A stretch of 36,725 bases of DNA from Lachnospiraceae bacterium. Its GTDB lineage: Bacteria; Bacillota; Clostridia; Lachnospirales; Lachnospiraceae. Where the stretch lies: NCBI GenBank assembly GCA_017634455.1, contig JAGBNK010000032.1, positions 1 through 36,725 on the forward strand, read 5' to 3'. The notes below the pieces were generated by a model, which saw nothing but the letters and a program-made list of their open reading frames with translations, did no database searches and was not told where the DNA came from. A program made the translations under genes and the position numbers. Position 1 is the stretch's first letter; each line of letters starts with the position of its first letter. Positions 1 to 8,587 of the stretch are shown one piece after another.

Positions 1-1011
1 CTGGCTTCTACTGTAGATGCCGAGCATCCTAATGGTGATGAAAATGATGCCAAAGTACTTGCTGCCAAGAATCAGATGATTTCAGATGAGCAGGCAATGA
101 ATAATGCCAAGACTCGTTATGATAATCAGGTGAATCGTCGTGCTACCAACGAGCAGAGAGTGTGGGATACATACAATACTGCTGTGGACAATTACAATAA
201 TACTATTGAGAATCTGGATGGCAGAGAGGACAACTATGGAGATTCCATCAAGGATTTGCAGGAGCAGATTGCAGATTGTACAGTGGTTGCGCCAGTATCT
301 GGCATGATTACATCTCTCAATGTGACTGTGGGAGATAATTTCAATGGCTCTGTTGTGGCTGTTATAGATAATGTAGATGCTCTTGATGTTGTAACTGAAA
401 TTGATGAGTATGACATTAACAGAGTTCAGGAAGGTCAGAAAGTTATTATCAAAACCAATGCTACTGGAGATGAGGAACTCAGTGGCGTGGTGAAGAAGGT
501 TTCAAAGATTGCAACCAATGCAACTACTTATTCTGATGGCAATGGAAGTGGTTCAAGCTTCAGTGGTGGTGGATTTGATTTTGATTTGGGAAGCATTGCT
601 GATGCATCTAGCTTTGGCAGTTCATCTTCATCTGGAAGCAAGGATGTAACCTTTACAGTGAAGATTGCTATGGATAAGTTGGACGAGAGACTTAGAATTG
701 GAATGACTGCCAAGCTTAGTATTATTACTCAGGAAAATGAGGATGTAATCTGCGTTCCATTTAATGCTATTCAGACAGAGGATGATGGCAAGACATTCTT
801 CGTAAATCAGATAACAGGAACTGATGAGGAGACTGGTGAATATATCACTAAACAGGTTAGCGTATCTAAAGGTATTGAGAGTGATTATTATACAGAAATC
901 CTTGGAGGCGGATTCAAGGTCGGTGATGAGATATTGATGCCGGAAGTGGAACGAGCTAATACTTTGGAGGATATGATTAATCAGTCAAGTTCTATGGGAG
1001 GAGTGAATTAA
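1..1011 (+). CDS. HlyD/MacA-family membrane fusion protein of an ABC exporter (5' end outside window)
   Basis: The frame is open from base 1, so the true start lies upstream and only the C-terminal part is present. The visible part begins in a helical, probably coiled-coil hairpin rich in N, E and Q. It returns into the second half of a lipoyl-like domain (motif CTVVAPVSGMITSLNV, near 277-324) and then the beta-barrel and membrane-proximal region. A Gly/Ser-rich stretch (about 538-645) interrupts the barrel region. Known role of the family: extracytoplasmic adaptor joining a MacB-type permease to its substrate path. The stop codon directly abuts the ATPase ATG, and the permease follows, so this is an adaptor-ATPase-permease operon. 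Substrate unknown; antimicrobial peptide or small-molecule export is typical but is inference here. Confidence 0.9.
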   Translation: MASTVDAEHPNGDENDAKVLAAKNQMISDEQAMNNAKTRYDNQVNRRATNEQRVWDTYNTAVDNYNNTIENLDGREDNYGDSIKDLQEQIADCTVVAPVSGMITSLNVTVGDNFNGSVVAVIDNVDALDVVTEIDEYDINRVQEGQKVIIKTNATGDEELSGVVKKVSKIATNATTYSDGNGSGSSFSGGGFDFDLGSIADASSFGSSSSSGSKDVTFTVKIAMDKLDERLRIGMTAKLSIITQENEDVICVPFNAIQTEDDGKTFFVNQITGTDEETGEYITKQVSVSKGIESDYYTEILGGGFKVGDEILMPEVERANTLEDMINQSSSMGGVN

Positions 1012-1713
1012 ATGAGTAAGACGATTATCCAGCTTCGAGATATCGTAAAACGATTTTATATTGGCACCCCAAATGAACTTGAGGTACTTCATGGTATATC
1101 TCTGGATGTACATGAGGGAGAATTCATATCCATTGTAGGACAGTCTGGTTCTGGTAAATCTACATTGATGAATATAATCGGTGCTTTGGACAGACCTACA
1201 GAGGGACAGTACATGCTTGATGATGTGGATGTAATTGCAGCCAAGGATGCGGAACTGTCCAGAATCAGAAATAAGAAAATAGGTTTTGTGTTTCAGACTT
1301 ATAATCTGATTTCCAAAACCAATGCCATAAGAAATGTGGAGATGCCTATGCTATATGCAGGAGTTCCCATGCGCCAAAGAAATGAGAGAGCCAGGGAACT
1401 GTTGGAATTGGTTGGCATGTCAGATCGTATGAAACATTTGCCGGAGGAATTATCAGGAGGTCAGAAGCAGCGTGTGGCAATTGCCAGAGCTATGGCCAAT
1501 GAACCTTCTATTATCTTGGCGGATGAACCAACAGGAGCTCTTGACTCTGCAACCGGTCGAATGGTTATGGATTTGTTTCATAAGCTTCATGAGGAGGAAG
1601 GCAAGACTATTGTGCTTATAACCCATTCCAATGAATTGGCAGAGGAGACTCAGAGAATCATCACTATCCGTGATGGAGCGGTGATTGGTGAGAGAGAGGG
1701 GGCGAAGTCATGA
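1012..1713 (+). CDS. MacB-type ABC transporter ATP-binding protein
   Basis: The 233-residue protein is a complete ABC ATPase: Walker A GQSGSGKST at residues 43-51, signature LSGGQ at 147-151, Walker B with D-loop (LADEPTGALD) shortly after, and the H-loop histidine in ITHS. The YNLI-containing Q-loop region and the GALD D-loop are typical of the MacB/LolD/FtsE class. It powers the neighbouring permease from the cytoplasmic side. It starts at the base after the adaptor stop codon and its own stop overlaps the permease start as ATGA, which indicates translational coupling. No oddities seen. Confidence 0.96.
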   Translation: MSKTIIQLRDIVKRFYIGTPNELEVLHGISLDVHEGEFISIVGQSGSGKSTLMNIIGALDRPTEGQYMLDDVDVIAAKDAELSRIRNKKIGFVFQTYNLISKTNAIRNVEMPMLYAGVPMRQRNERARELLELVGMSDRMKHLPEELSGGQKQRVAIARAMANEPSIILADEPTGALDSATGRMVMDLFHKLHEEEGKTIVLITHSNELAEETQRIITIRDGAVIGEREGAKS

Positions 1714-3026
1714 CAATGTTGTATGAAAATATTCGACTTGCTCTATTCAGTCTCAGGGCCAACAAGATGAGATCCCTCCTTACCATGCTTGGAATTATAA
1801 TTGGTATTGCCTCTGTTATTGCTATTATGACAGTTGGTGATTCTGTTACAGCAACGGTTACGGATTCCATGAGTTCCCTGGGAGCCAACAATGTACAACT
1901 TATGTTGGAGCCTGTCAGTGACGAGGAGGAAGAGGGCGACAGCATGTCATCCATGATGGGAATATCATTTTCCCAAGGAGATGATGAGAAGGAACCCCGG
2001 GATTCTGATTTAATAACAGCGGATATGCTCACTCAGCTTAAGGAAACATATCCTGAGGAAATCAAAGCATTTTCCGTATCAGAAAGTGTGGGCAAAGGGG
2101 AACTGCAGCTTGCAGGGCAGAATGCCAATGTCATGGTATCCGGTACATCCCTTGGTTTCTTCATGGCAAATGATATCAACATGCTTGAAGGAAATTATTT
2201 TGCAGAGCAGGATATGGAAAATGGCTCTATGGTTGCTCTTCTTTCAGAAGATGCCTTGGATGATTTGTTTGACGGAGATGCCAAGAAGGCTGTGGGCAGC
2301 GAAGTGACTATGGCTGTGGATGATAAATATTATAATCTGGTTATCAGCGGTGTATACAAAGCCCCTGATGAAAATGATGCATCCAATGCCAACATGATGA
2401 TGTTCATGATGGGAAATGATACAACTAATCTGTATGTGCCTCTGAAAACTGCTCAGAGAATTAATCATACCAGTGGGTATAATAATCTGACTGTGGTTAT
2501 TAATCCGGAGAAGGATCCTGAGATTGTGAAAGCTCAGATTGAAGAATTCTTCGATAATATTTACCGCAATAATCATAGCTTCCATGTGACTGCGACTACT
2601 TACGCATCTCTGGTTTCAATTATGCAGACGATTATGGATACCATAACTTCGGCTATTGCTCTTATTGGAGGAATTGCTCTGGTGGTAGGAGGCATTGGTG
2701 TAATGAATATTATGCTGGTGTCTATCACTGAGAGAACCAGAGAGATTGGAACAAGAAAAGCTCTGGGCGCGCCAAATAGTTCCATTAGAATGCAATTTAT
2801 TATTGAGTCCATTGTCATATGTATCATTGGCGGTATAATAGGTATATTGATAGGCTGTGCTGGAGGAATTGCTCTGGCCAGATATGTGGGAGCAGATGTA
2901 GTGCCATCTCTTAGAAGTATACTTATATCTCTGGGATTCTCCATGGCAATTGGCGTGTTCTTCGGATACTATCCGGCCAACAAAGCAGCGAAGCTCAATC
3001 CAATCGATGCATTGAGATATGAGTAA
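1710..3026 (+). CDS. MacB-like ABC transporter permease (FtsX superfamily)
   Basis: A 438-residue protein with the MacB layout: an N-terminal membrane helix (about residues 18-40), a large extracytoplasmic domain (about 45-305), then three membrane helices (about 310-340, 370-395, 400-425). The conserved FtsX-family stretch ERTREIGTRKALGA lies in the cytoplasmic loop after the second helix. The ATG at 1710 overlaps the ATPase stop; an in-frame ATG at 1716 is a possible alternative. The extracytoplasmic domain holds an acidic, Met-rich segment (about residues 68-95). It should form a dimer working with the ATPase and adaptor. Substrate not predictable. Confidence 0.94.
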   Translation: MTMLYENIRLALFSLRANKMRSLLTMLGIIIGIASVIAIMTVGDSVTATVTDSMSSLGANNVQLMLEPVSDEEEEGDSMSSMMGISFSQGDDEKEPRDSDLITADMLTQLKETYPEEIKAFSVSESVGKGELQLAGQNANVMVSGTSLGFFMANDINMLEGNYFAEQDMENGSMVALLSEDALDDLFDGDAKKAVGSEVTMAVDDKYYNLVISGVYKAPDENDASNANMMMFMMGNDTTNLYVPLKTAQRINHTSGYNNLTVVINPEKDPEIVKAQIEEFFDNIYRNNHSFHVTATTYASLVSIMQTIMDTITSAIALIGGIALVVGGIGVMNIMLVSITERTREIGTRKALGAPNSSIRMQFIIESIVICIIGGIIGILIGCAGGIALARYVGADVVPSLRSILISLGFSMAIGVFFGYYPANKAAKLNPIDALRYE

Positions 3027-3093
3027 TGGATTAGCCTGAAAGTGCAAGTGCTGCAACAGAATGATTGCATGTTTGGGATATGATGAGTGAAGC

Positions 3094-3122
3094 TTGATTT
3101 AAAATTTAGATAGAAGTATAGA
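3094..3122 (+). promoter_or_regulatory. Candidate sigma-A promoter for the DUF815 ATPase gene
   Basis: TTGATT (3094-3099) and TATAGA (3117-3122) are separated by 17 bp. The predicted transcription start near 3129 would leave only about 11 bases before the ATG at 3141. This is a sequence match only and the -10 box is imperfect. Confidence 0.4.
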
Positions 3123-3140
3123 AAATGGGAAGTGAAGAAA

Positions 3141-4463
3141 ATGTATAGAGAAATATCAAAGCTTATAATGTATGGCAACATGGACAGAGATTGTATTCTG
3201 TATCAGATGGGAGATATATTTCGCAGATTTCACGAAGGTACTGAGTCTGATTCGAAATTGATAGAAGATATCTACACTCAGGTAAAGAGAATACTTATTG
3301 TATCCACAGACTATGGCTTTGACGAGAATCTGTGGCAGTGCTATCTGGCTTTTTATCTGGTAAATGATGAGAATCCATTTTCATTGACCTGCGAGAAGGT
3401 GGGAGCCAGCGAAGGAAGCGTCAATCATTTTGCCAAAAATGATTTTGAGGTTTTCAGGAAATTATTCCACTATGATTTCTCGGAGATTGAGAAGAAGCTT
3501 GGAATTGATTGCTTTACATATCTGACTGACTATCAGGCCATTGGTAAACCTGAGCTTATGTATAATCAGAATGTATCTGAGAAGATTATTGACTTGCGCC
3601 GGAAGTTGGATGAGGCTTCGGATGTAGATAAATTCTTTGATGTTGTAACAACATTTTACAGAGAATACGGTGTGGGCATGTTCGGATTGAACAAGGCCTT
3701 TCGTCTGAATGACAATGCAGATGGTGATGATATTGAACTTCATGCCATCAACAATATGGACAAGGTTGTGTTGGATGATCTGGTGGGTTATGAGATTCAG
3801 AAGAAGAAACTGGTGGATAATACCAGGGCATTTGTTCAGGGCAGAAAGGCTAATAATGTATTGCTTTATGGTGATAGTGGAACCGGTAAGTCCACAAGTA
3901 TCAAAGCTATTGTAAATGAGTTTTATCCGGATGGTCTGAGAATGATAGAGATATATAAACATCAGTTCAAGGATTTGTCCAATATAATTGCCAAGATCAA
4001 GAATCGCAATTACAAATTTATTATTTATATGGATGATTTGTCATTTGAGGAATTCGAGGTGGAATACAAATTCCTCAAGGCTGTAATTGAGGGTGGCGTG
4101 GAGACACGACCTGATAACATTCTCATTTATGCAACTTCCAACAGACGCCATCTCATTAAGGAGACCTGGAAGGATAGAAATGATGTGGAAGTGCAAAATG
4201 GTATGCATCATTCGGATACCATGGAGGAGAAGCTGTCTCTGGTTAACAGATTCGGTGTGACTATAAATTATAGCAAACCAAGTCAGAAGGAGTTCTTCAA
4301 TATTGTAGTGGAACTTGCCAGAAAGCAAGGGATTACTGAGGAGATGTATTCTGATGAGGAGCTTCATGCAGAGGCTAACAAGTGGGAACTTTCTCACGGT
4401 GGTATCAGTGGACGTACAGCTCAGCAATTCGTTAATTATTTGCTGGGAAATATTGAGAAATAG
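3141..4463 (+). CDS. DUF815 family AAA ATPase
   Basis: 440 residues from the ATG at 3141; a GTG at 3132 would add three residues, but ATG is preferred because a promoter-like sequence ends just upstream. The N-terminal half is helical and unassigned. The C-terminal half is a P-loop ATPase with Walker A GDSGTGKST at about residues 244-252 and Walker B IIYMDDLSFEEFE. The order LLYGDSGTGKS, YMDDLSF, ATSNRRHLI is characteristic of DUF815 proteins, a family of predicted ATPases of uncharacterised function that is common in Clostridia. No obvious partner gene: an exporter lies upstream and rhamnose genes downstream beyond a terminator. It appears to be transcribed alone. Function not assigned. Confidence 0.85.
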   Translation: MYREISKLIMYGNMDRDCILYQMGDIFRRFHEGTESDSKLIEDIYTQVKRILIVSTDYGFDENLWQCYLAFYLVNDENPFSLTCEKVGASEGSVNHFAKNDFEVFRKLFHYDFSEIEKKLGIDCFTYLTDYQAIGKPELMYNQNVSEKIIDLRRKLDEASDVDKFFDVVTTFYREYGVGMFGLNKAFRLNDNADGDDIELHAINNMDKVVLDDLVGYEIQKKKLVDNTRAFVQGRKANNVLLYGDSGTGKSTSIKAIVNEFYPDGLRMIEIYKHQFKDLSNIIAKIKNRNYKFIIYMDDLSFEEFEVEYKFLKAVIEGGVETRPDNILIYATSNRRHLIKETWKDRNDVEVQNGMHHSDTMEEKLSLVNRFGVTINYSKPSQKEFFNIVVELARKQGITEEMYSDEELHAEANKWELSHGGISGRTAQQFVNYLLGNIEK

Positions 4464-4475
4464 TAATACAACAGA

Positions 4476-4510
4476 GGACACATATTTAAAATAATATGTG
4501 TCCTTTTTTT
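4476..4510 (+). terminator. Rho-independent terminator after the DUF815 ATPase gene
   Basis: Nine-base stem GGACACATA/TATGTGTCC (4476-4484 and 4495-4503) with a 10-base AT loop and a run of seven T (4504-4510). It separates this transcript from the rhamnose genes. Confidence 0.93.
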
Positions 4511-4600
4511 ATTTGCCCCCGGAGGATATGATGGATATGTCAGATGGCGCTGATTTTATATTTGAGATTATTGGATTAATGAATATTTGGGAGGAAAGAC

Positions 4601-5992
4601 ATGGAATACTATCTTGGGATAGATATAGGTGCTTCCAGCGGACGACATATTCTGGCTTCTATAGAAGATGGCAGAATGAAGCTGGAAGAGATATATAGGT
4701 TTTACAATGGCAATGATTCTGTGGATGGCCACCTGGTGTGGGATGTTGACAGATTATATAAAGAGATAATTGCCGGAATTAAGAAGTGCAAGGAGATTGG
4801 CAAGATTCCTGTATCCATGGGAATTGATACCTGGGCTGTGGATTATGTGCTTCTTGATAACGAGGGAAATGTTTTGGGACTGGTATATGGATACAGAGAT
4901 CATAGAACTGATGGAGTGGATCAGGAAGTGTACAAAATCATTTCACAGGATAAGTTATATGCCAGAACTGGAATCCAGAAGCAGATTTTCAATACAATAT
5001 ATCAACTTATGGCTCATAAGATTCAGGAGCCTGGGAAGTTGGAGGCGGCTGCTGATTTACTTATGATACCGGATTATTTTAATTACAAATTAACCGGTGT
5101 GAAGAAACAGGAATATACCAATGCTTCCACTACACAGTTGGTGGATGCTTCCACAAATGATTGGGACTATGATCTGATTGATTTGCTTGGATTCCCTAGA
5201 GATATTTTCAAGACTATTGAAAAGCCGGGAAGTGTAGTTGGAAATTTCACAGAGGAAGTGGCAGCTGAAGTTGGATTTGATTGCAAGGTTATAATGCCTG
5301 CAACTCATGACACAGGCTCAGCGGTTATGGCGGTTCCAAGTGTGACAGATGACACTCTCTATATTAGTTCAGGAACTTGGTCTCTAATGGGGACGGAGTT
5401 GAAGAGGGCGAATTGCTCTGCTGATGCAATGGCGAGAAACTTCACTAACGAGGGCGGCTATGATTATCGATATAGATTTCTCAAAAATATTATGGGATTG
5501 TGGATGATTCAGTCTGTGAGAAAAGAATTAGCGCCTGACATGGATTTTGGCACAATCAGTGACAATGCTTCTCGTGAGACAATTGAATCGATAGTAGATG
5601 CCAATGATGAGAGATTTCTATCTCCGGCGAATATGACTGCAGAGATTCAGGCTGCATGCCGTGAGTCGGGCCAGACAGTTCCGGAAGGAATCAACGAAGT
5701 GGCAGCAGTTATATATAATTCACTGGCGCAGTGCTATGCCAAAACAGTCACAGAGATAGAAGATGTTACTGGCGTGAAGTATGACAGAATCCATATTGTA
5801 GGTGGCGGTGCCAATGCAGACTATTTAAATAGAATAACAGCTGAGGCTACTGGCAAGGAAGTTTTGGCAGGACCGACTGAGGCGACTGCAATTGGAAATC
5901 TTATGAGTCAGATGATAACTTCTGGCAGATTTGTAAACCTGATGGATGCCAGAAGATGCGTTATGGATTCATTTGAAATAAAGAGATACTAA
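4601..5992 (+). CDS. rhaB: Rhamnulokinase
   Basis: 463 residues, FGGY carbohydrate kinase family. It phosphorylates L-rhamnulose at C1 with ATP in the cytoplasm, the second step of L-rhamnose breakdown. The N-terminal ATP-binding motif GIDIGASSGR is the RhaB form. The catalytic base falls in the motif ATHDTGSAV with Asp at residue 237, the same number as in E. coli RhaB. The C-terminal motif HIVGGGANADYLNRITAEATG is typical for rhamnulokinases. A clear SD (GGGAGGAAAG) precedes the ATG. The next gene encodes the following enzyme, rhaD. Neither rhaA nor a rhamnose regulator lies nearby, and no convincing promoter was found in the 90 bases upstream. Confidence 0.96.
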   Translation: MEYYLGIDIGASSGRHILASIEDGRMKLEEIYRFYNGNDSVDGHLVWDVDRLYKEIIAGIKKCKEIGKIPVSMGIDTWAVDYVLLDNEGNVLGLVYGYRDHRTDGVDQEVYKIISQDKLYARTGIQKQIFNTIYQLMAHKIQEPGKLEAAADLLMIPDYFNYKLTGVKKQEYTNASTTQLVDASTNDWDYDLIDLLGFPRDIFKTIEKPGSVVGNFTEEVAAEVGFDCKVIMPATHDTGSAVMAVPSVTDDTLYISSGTWSLMGTELKRANCSADAMARNFTNEGGYDYRYRFLKNIMGLWMIQSVRKELAPDMDFGTISDNASRETIESIVDANDERFLSPANMTAEIQAACRESGQTVPEGINEVAAVIYNSLAQCYAKTVTEIEDVTGVKYDRIHIVGGGANADYLNRITAEATGKEVLAGPTEATAIGNLMSQMITSGRFVNLMDARRCVMDSFEIKRY

Positions 5993-6183
5993 ATTCAATT
6001 GATACTAAAATAAATTGATATTAAATTAAACGAATAGGCATATGGATTGATATATTTGAAAGAAATAGCTGATAAGCATGACGACTGAGCATAGCTTATA
6101 AATATAGCGGATGAATATGGTTTATAAACATATTTTATAAGTGGTAGATCAATAGATGAAAAATAGATTTTAGGAGGAATATC

Positions 6184-7017
6184 ATGAAAGTATTAGATGC
6201 AGAATTTGTACAGAGATTTATTCGTATGGCCAATGATGGCTGGGAGCAGGGATGGCATGAGAGAAATGGTGGAAATCTCACATACCGTATCAAGAAGGAA
6301 GAAGTAGAGAGCATTAAGGAGAACTTCACTCCTGGAGAGTGGCAGCCTATTGGTACATCAGTTCCAAATCTTGCTGGAGAATATTTCCTTACAACAGGTA
6401 GTGGTAAATATTTCCGCAATGTAATTTTGGACCCAGAGGATTCTCTTGGAATTGCAGAGATTGATGAAGATGGTGAGAACTATAGAGTAGTATGGGGATT
6501 TGTAAATGGAGGAAGACCTACTTCTGAATTCCCAAGTCACCTTATGAATCATGAAGTGAAGAAGTTGGCAACAGGTGGCAAGTATAGAGTTATCTATCAT
6601 GCACATACTACCAACATCATTGCACTTACATTTGTATTGCCACTTTCTGATGAGGTATTTACAAGAGAATTATGGGAAATGGCAACAGAGTGCCCGGTTG
6701 TATTTCCTTCAGGTGTCGGCGTAGTTCCTTGGATGGTGCCAGGCGGTAGAGATATTGCAGTAGAAACAAGTAAGCTTATGAAGAAATACGATTTGGCTAT
6801 CTGGGCTCATCATGGAATGTTCGCTGCCGGCGAAGATTTCGATCTTACATTTGGACTTATGCATACAGCAGAGAAGTCTGCAGAGATTTTGGTAAAGGTT
6901 CTGTCCATGAATCCACATAAGTTACAGACTATTACACCGGATAACTTCAGACATTTAGCTAAGGACTTCAACGTAGAACTTCCAGAGGAATTCCTCTACG
7001 ACAAGAAGACATTATAG
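6184..7017 (+). CDS. rhaD: Rhamnulose-1-phosphate aldolase (class II)
   Basis: 277 residues, close to the 274 of E. coli RhaD. It cleaves L-rhamnulose 1-phosphate to dihydroxyacetone phosphate and L-lactaldehyde. The zinc ligands are visible as HAH (His139, His141) and His210 in AHHG, and the catalytic glutamate as Glu115 in PTSEFPSHL; all are offset by two from E. coli E117, H141, H143 and H212. Strong SD (TAGGAGGAAT). It lies 191 bp after rhaB across an AT-rich spacer with several weak TTGATA/TATA-like sequences, so it could have its own promoter. A strong terminator follows. Confidence 0.96.
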   Translation: MKVLDAEFVQRFIRMANDGWEQGWHERNGGNLTYRIKKEEVESIKENFTPGEWQPIGTSVPNLAGEYFLTTGSGKYFRNVILDPEDSLGIAEIDEDGENYRVVWGFVNGGRPTSEFPSHLMNHEVKKLATGGKYRVIYHAHTTNIIALTFVLPLSDEVFTRELWEMATECPVVFPSGVGVVPWMVPGGRDIAVETSKLMKKYDLAIWAHHGMFAAGEDFDLTFGLMHTAEKSAEILVKVLSMNPHKLQTITPDNFRHLAKDFNVELPEEFLYDKKTL

Positions 7018-7036
7018 AATAATCAGTCAAGAAAAT

Positions 7037-7076
7037 ACGGGTGGAATCTCATGAAAATGAGATTCCACCCGTTTTT
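7037..7076 (+). terminator. Strong terminator after rhaD, possibly bidirectional
   Basis: Perfect 16-bp stem (7037-7052 with 7057-7072) capped by a GAAA tetraloop and followed by T5. On the minus strand the stem is followed by ATTTTC, so it may also stop transcripts of the converging methyltransferase gene, which ends 111 bp away. Confidence 0.95.
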
Positions 7077-7187
7077 GTCGCTTTTTGATTTAGCGCTATT
7101 GCTTGCGTTGCTGTTTGATGTAATTATATAGCGCGTTTATATGGCGTTTCAGTCTGATGTGGACTTTTGAAAAAATGTTTATGCTTC

Positions 7188-8117
7188 TTATTCAACAATT
7201 CCCTGATATCTTCCGCTTGCTCCGCATGGTAAGTATAAGCCGGACTCTGTAACTGGGAGACCAATTTCGTCAGCTTCAACTGAACCGGGATATTTCTTCA
7301 ACGCAGTAGAAATCATATAATGCAATACTGCTGGTTGCAGTCCTGTTGTATATGAGTTCACCAGATAGAAGAGTGGCTCGTCTGTAAGAAGCTCAGCTGC
7401 AAGAGTGATAAGCTCGTAGACAGCTTCCTCGATTTTCCAGATTTCTCCTTTTGGGCCTCTGCCGTAAGAAGGAGGATCCATTATAATTCCATCATAATGA
7501 TTGCCGCGTCGGATTTCGCGCTCAACGAATTTCTTGCAATCATCAACAAGCCATCTGATTGGCGCGTCACCGAGACCGGATGAAACAGCATTTTCCTTGG
7601 CCCAGGTTACCATACCTTTGGATGCGTCTACGTGAGTGACGCTTGCTCCGGCAGCAGCTGCTGCAAGTGTTGCACCTCCTGTGTAAGCGAAGAGATTCAA
7701 TACTTTGATTTCAGCATCTGGATTGGTTTTCTTCTTATTATATATAAGGCTTGAAAACCAGTCCCAGTTTGTAGCCTGTTCTGGGAACAATCCTGTGTGC
7801 TTGAAGCTGAAAGGCTTCAGGTTAAATGTGAGTTGACCGCTTCCGTTGATATAACCTGTATTTTCATCTGAGTGATTTGGTAAATTATAATTAATTGACC
7901 ACTGCTCTGGCAGGTCAAAGAATTCCCATTCGCCGCCGCCTTTTTTGCTTCTATGATAATGGCCGTTGAGCTTGCGCCATTCTTTACACTCCTTTGGTGT
8001 ATTCCAGATTACCTGAGGATCCGGTCTCAACAGAGTATATCTGCCCCATCTCTCGAGTTTCTCTCCCTCGCTACAATCTATTACTTCGTAATCTTTCCAA
8101 TTATCTGCAATCCACAT
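7188..8117 (-). CDS. Class I SAM-dependent RNA methyltransferase (RlmI-like catalytic domain)
   Basis: 309 residues on the minus strand. SAM motif I is VLNLFAYTGGATLAAAAAGA followed by the acidic motif II THVDASKG. The motif IIMDPPSYGRGPKGE resembles the DPPSF region of 23S rRNA m5C methyltransferases such as RlmI and RlmK. Unlike RlmI there is no recognisable N-terminal PUA domain; the first 100 residues are a small beta-rich region. Target is therefore not certain, though rRNA cytosine or guanine is likely. The start is supported by AGGAGC eight bases upstream of ATG at 8117, and a TATAAT sits at 8159-8154 on this strand. Confidence 0.85.
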   Translation of the reverse strand: MWIADNWKDYEVIDCSEGEKLERWGRYTLLRPDPQVIWNTPKECKEWRKLNGHYHRSKKGGGEWEFFDLPEQWSINYNLPNHSDENTGYINGSGQLTFNLKPFSFKHTGLFPEQATNWDWFSSLIYNKKKTNPDAEIKVLNLFAYTGGATLAAAAAGASVTHVDASKGMVTWAKENAVSSGLGDAPIRWLVDDCKKFVEREIRRGNHYDGIIMDPPSYGRGPKGEIWKIEEAVYELITLAAELLTDEPLFYLVNSYTTGLQPAVLHYMISTALKKYPGSVEADEIGLPVTESGLYLPCGASGRYQGIVE

Positions 8118-8153
8118 ATCATGCTCCTTTTTTAATATGAAAGTGTTTCTTCT

Positions 8154-8161
8154 ATTATAAT
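8154..8161. promoter_or_regulatory. Palindromic -10 element ATTATAAT usable in both directions
   Basis: The perfect palindrome ATTATAAT gives TATAAT on both strands. On minus it would start the methyltransferase mRNA near 8147, upstream of its SD. On plus it would start a transcript near 8168, just before the structured RNA region. No strong -35 box is seen in either direction, so this is a tentative divergent promoter. Confidence 0.4.
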
Positions 8162-8181
8162 ATGTATTTCCGCTGCAATGA

Positions 8182-8441
8182 ATATTCCGCAGCCGCCTAA
8201 GATGCAGCAGAATCTCTCGGCGGCCCTCTCCGGCGTACTAAATGTGACGCCTAAAGAGGACACGCCTGCGTCTACTGCTTCTAAGGCGCTTGCTGTATTA
8301 ACGTAACAGTAGCTGGGACCTTAGGCAGAATAGACGAAGGGTTCTTCCTCCAAGGCTTACATGTAGTAAGCCGGGAGGGAGGCCCTGAGAGATTCTGTTC
8401 TGCGTTAGGTACCAGCGGCCGATTAGGCGCTTGCGGAATAT
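8182..8441 (+). ncRNA. Unidentified large multi-helix structured RNA
   Basis: A 260-base GC-rich region in AT-rich surroundings folds by eye into nested and branched helices. The closing stem is 8182-8200 with 8423-8441, with two mismatched positions. Inside it 8208-8218 pairs perfectly with 8387-8397 (11 bp). Branch one is 8225-8229/8255-8259 continuing to 8232-8236/8247-8251. Branch two is 8269-8274/8331-8336, 8275-8278/8325-8328 and 8281-8286/8319-8324. Branch three is 8347-8351/8374-8378 continuing to 8354-8360/8366-8372. Three positions pair as G-U only if the plus strand is transcribed, favouring plus, although an extended -10 (TGTTATACT) faces the minus strand at 8475-8467. I found no RNase P, tmRNA or SRP core motifs, and the branched shape does not fit 6S RNA. 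No long ORF lies here. The raiA-type RNAs or a new class are possible. Confidence 0.6.
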
Positions 8442-8552
8442 CTAATATCGTCAGCTACGCTTGCATAGTATAACAAAAGATTGTAATATTAGGAAGTATT
8501 TCACAGAAAAGCGAATTGTACTAAAAAAAATACAATTAAATATTCCAAACTC

Positions 8553-8581
8553 TTGAAAGTATTGATTTTATAGGGTATACT
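8553..8581 (+). promoter_or_regulatory. Main promoter of the S10 ribosomal protein operon
   Basis: TTGAAA (8553-8558), 17-bp spacer, TATACT (8576-8581): a strong sigma-A type promoter. Transcription would start near 8588 and give a leader of about 234 bases before rpsJ. Confidence 0.85.
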
Positions 8582-8587
8582 ATCACT

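Noticed and set aside
2616..3056. Long minus-strand frames across the permease gene
   Set aside because: Ser/His/Asn-rich composition typical of antisense shadows; the plus-strand permease explains the region.
8182..8441. 6S RNA, RNase P RNA, tmRNA or SRP RNA
   Set aside because: None of the core motifs of RNase P, tmRNA or SRP RNA was seen on either strand, and the branched fold does not fit the rod-like 6S shape.
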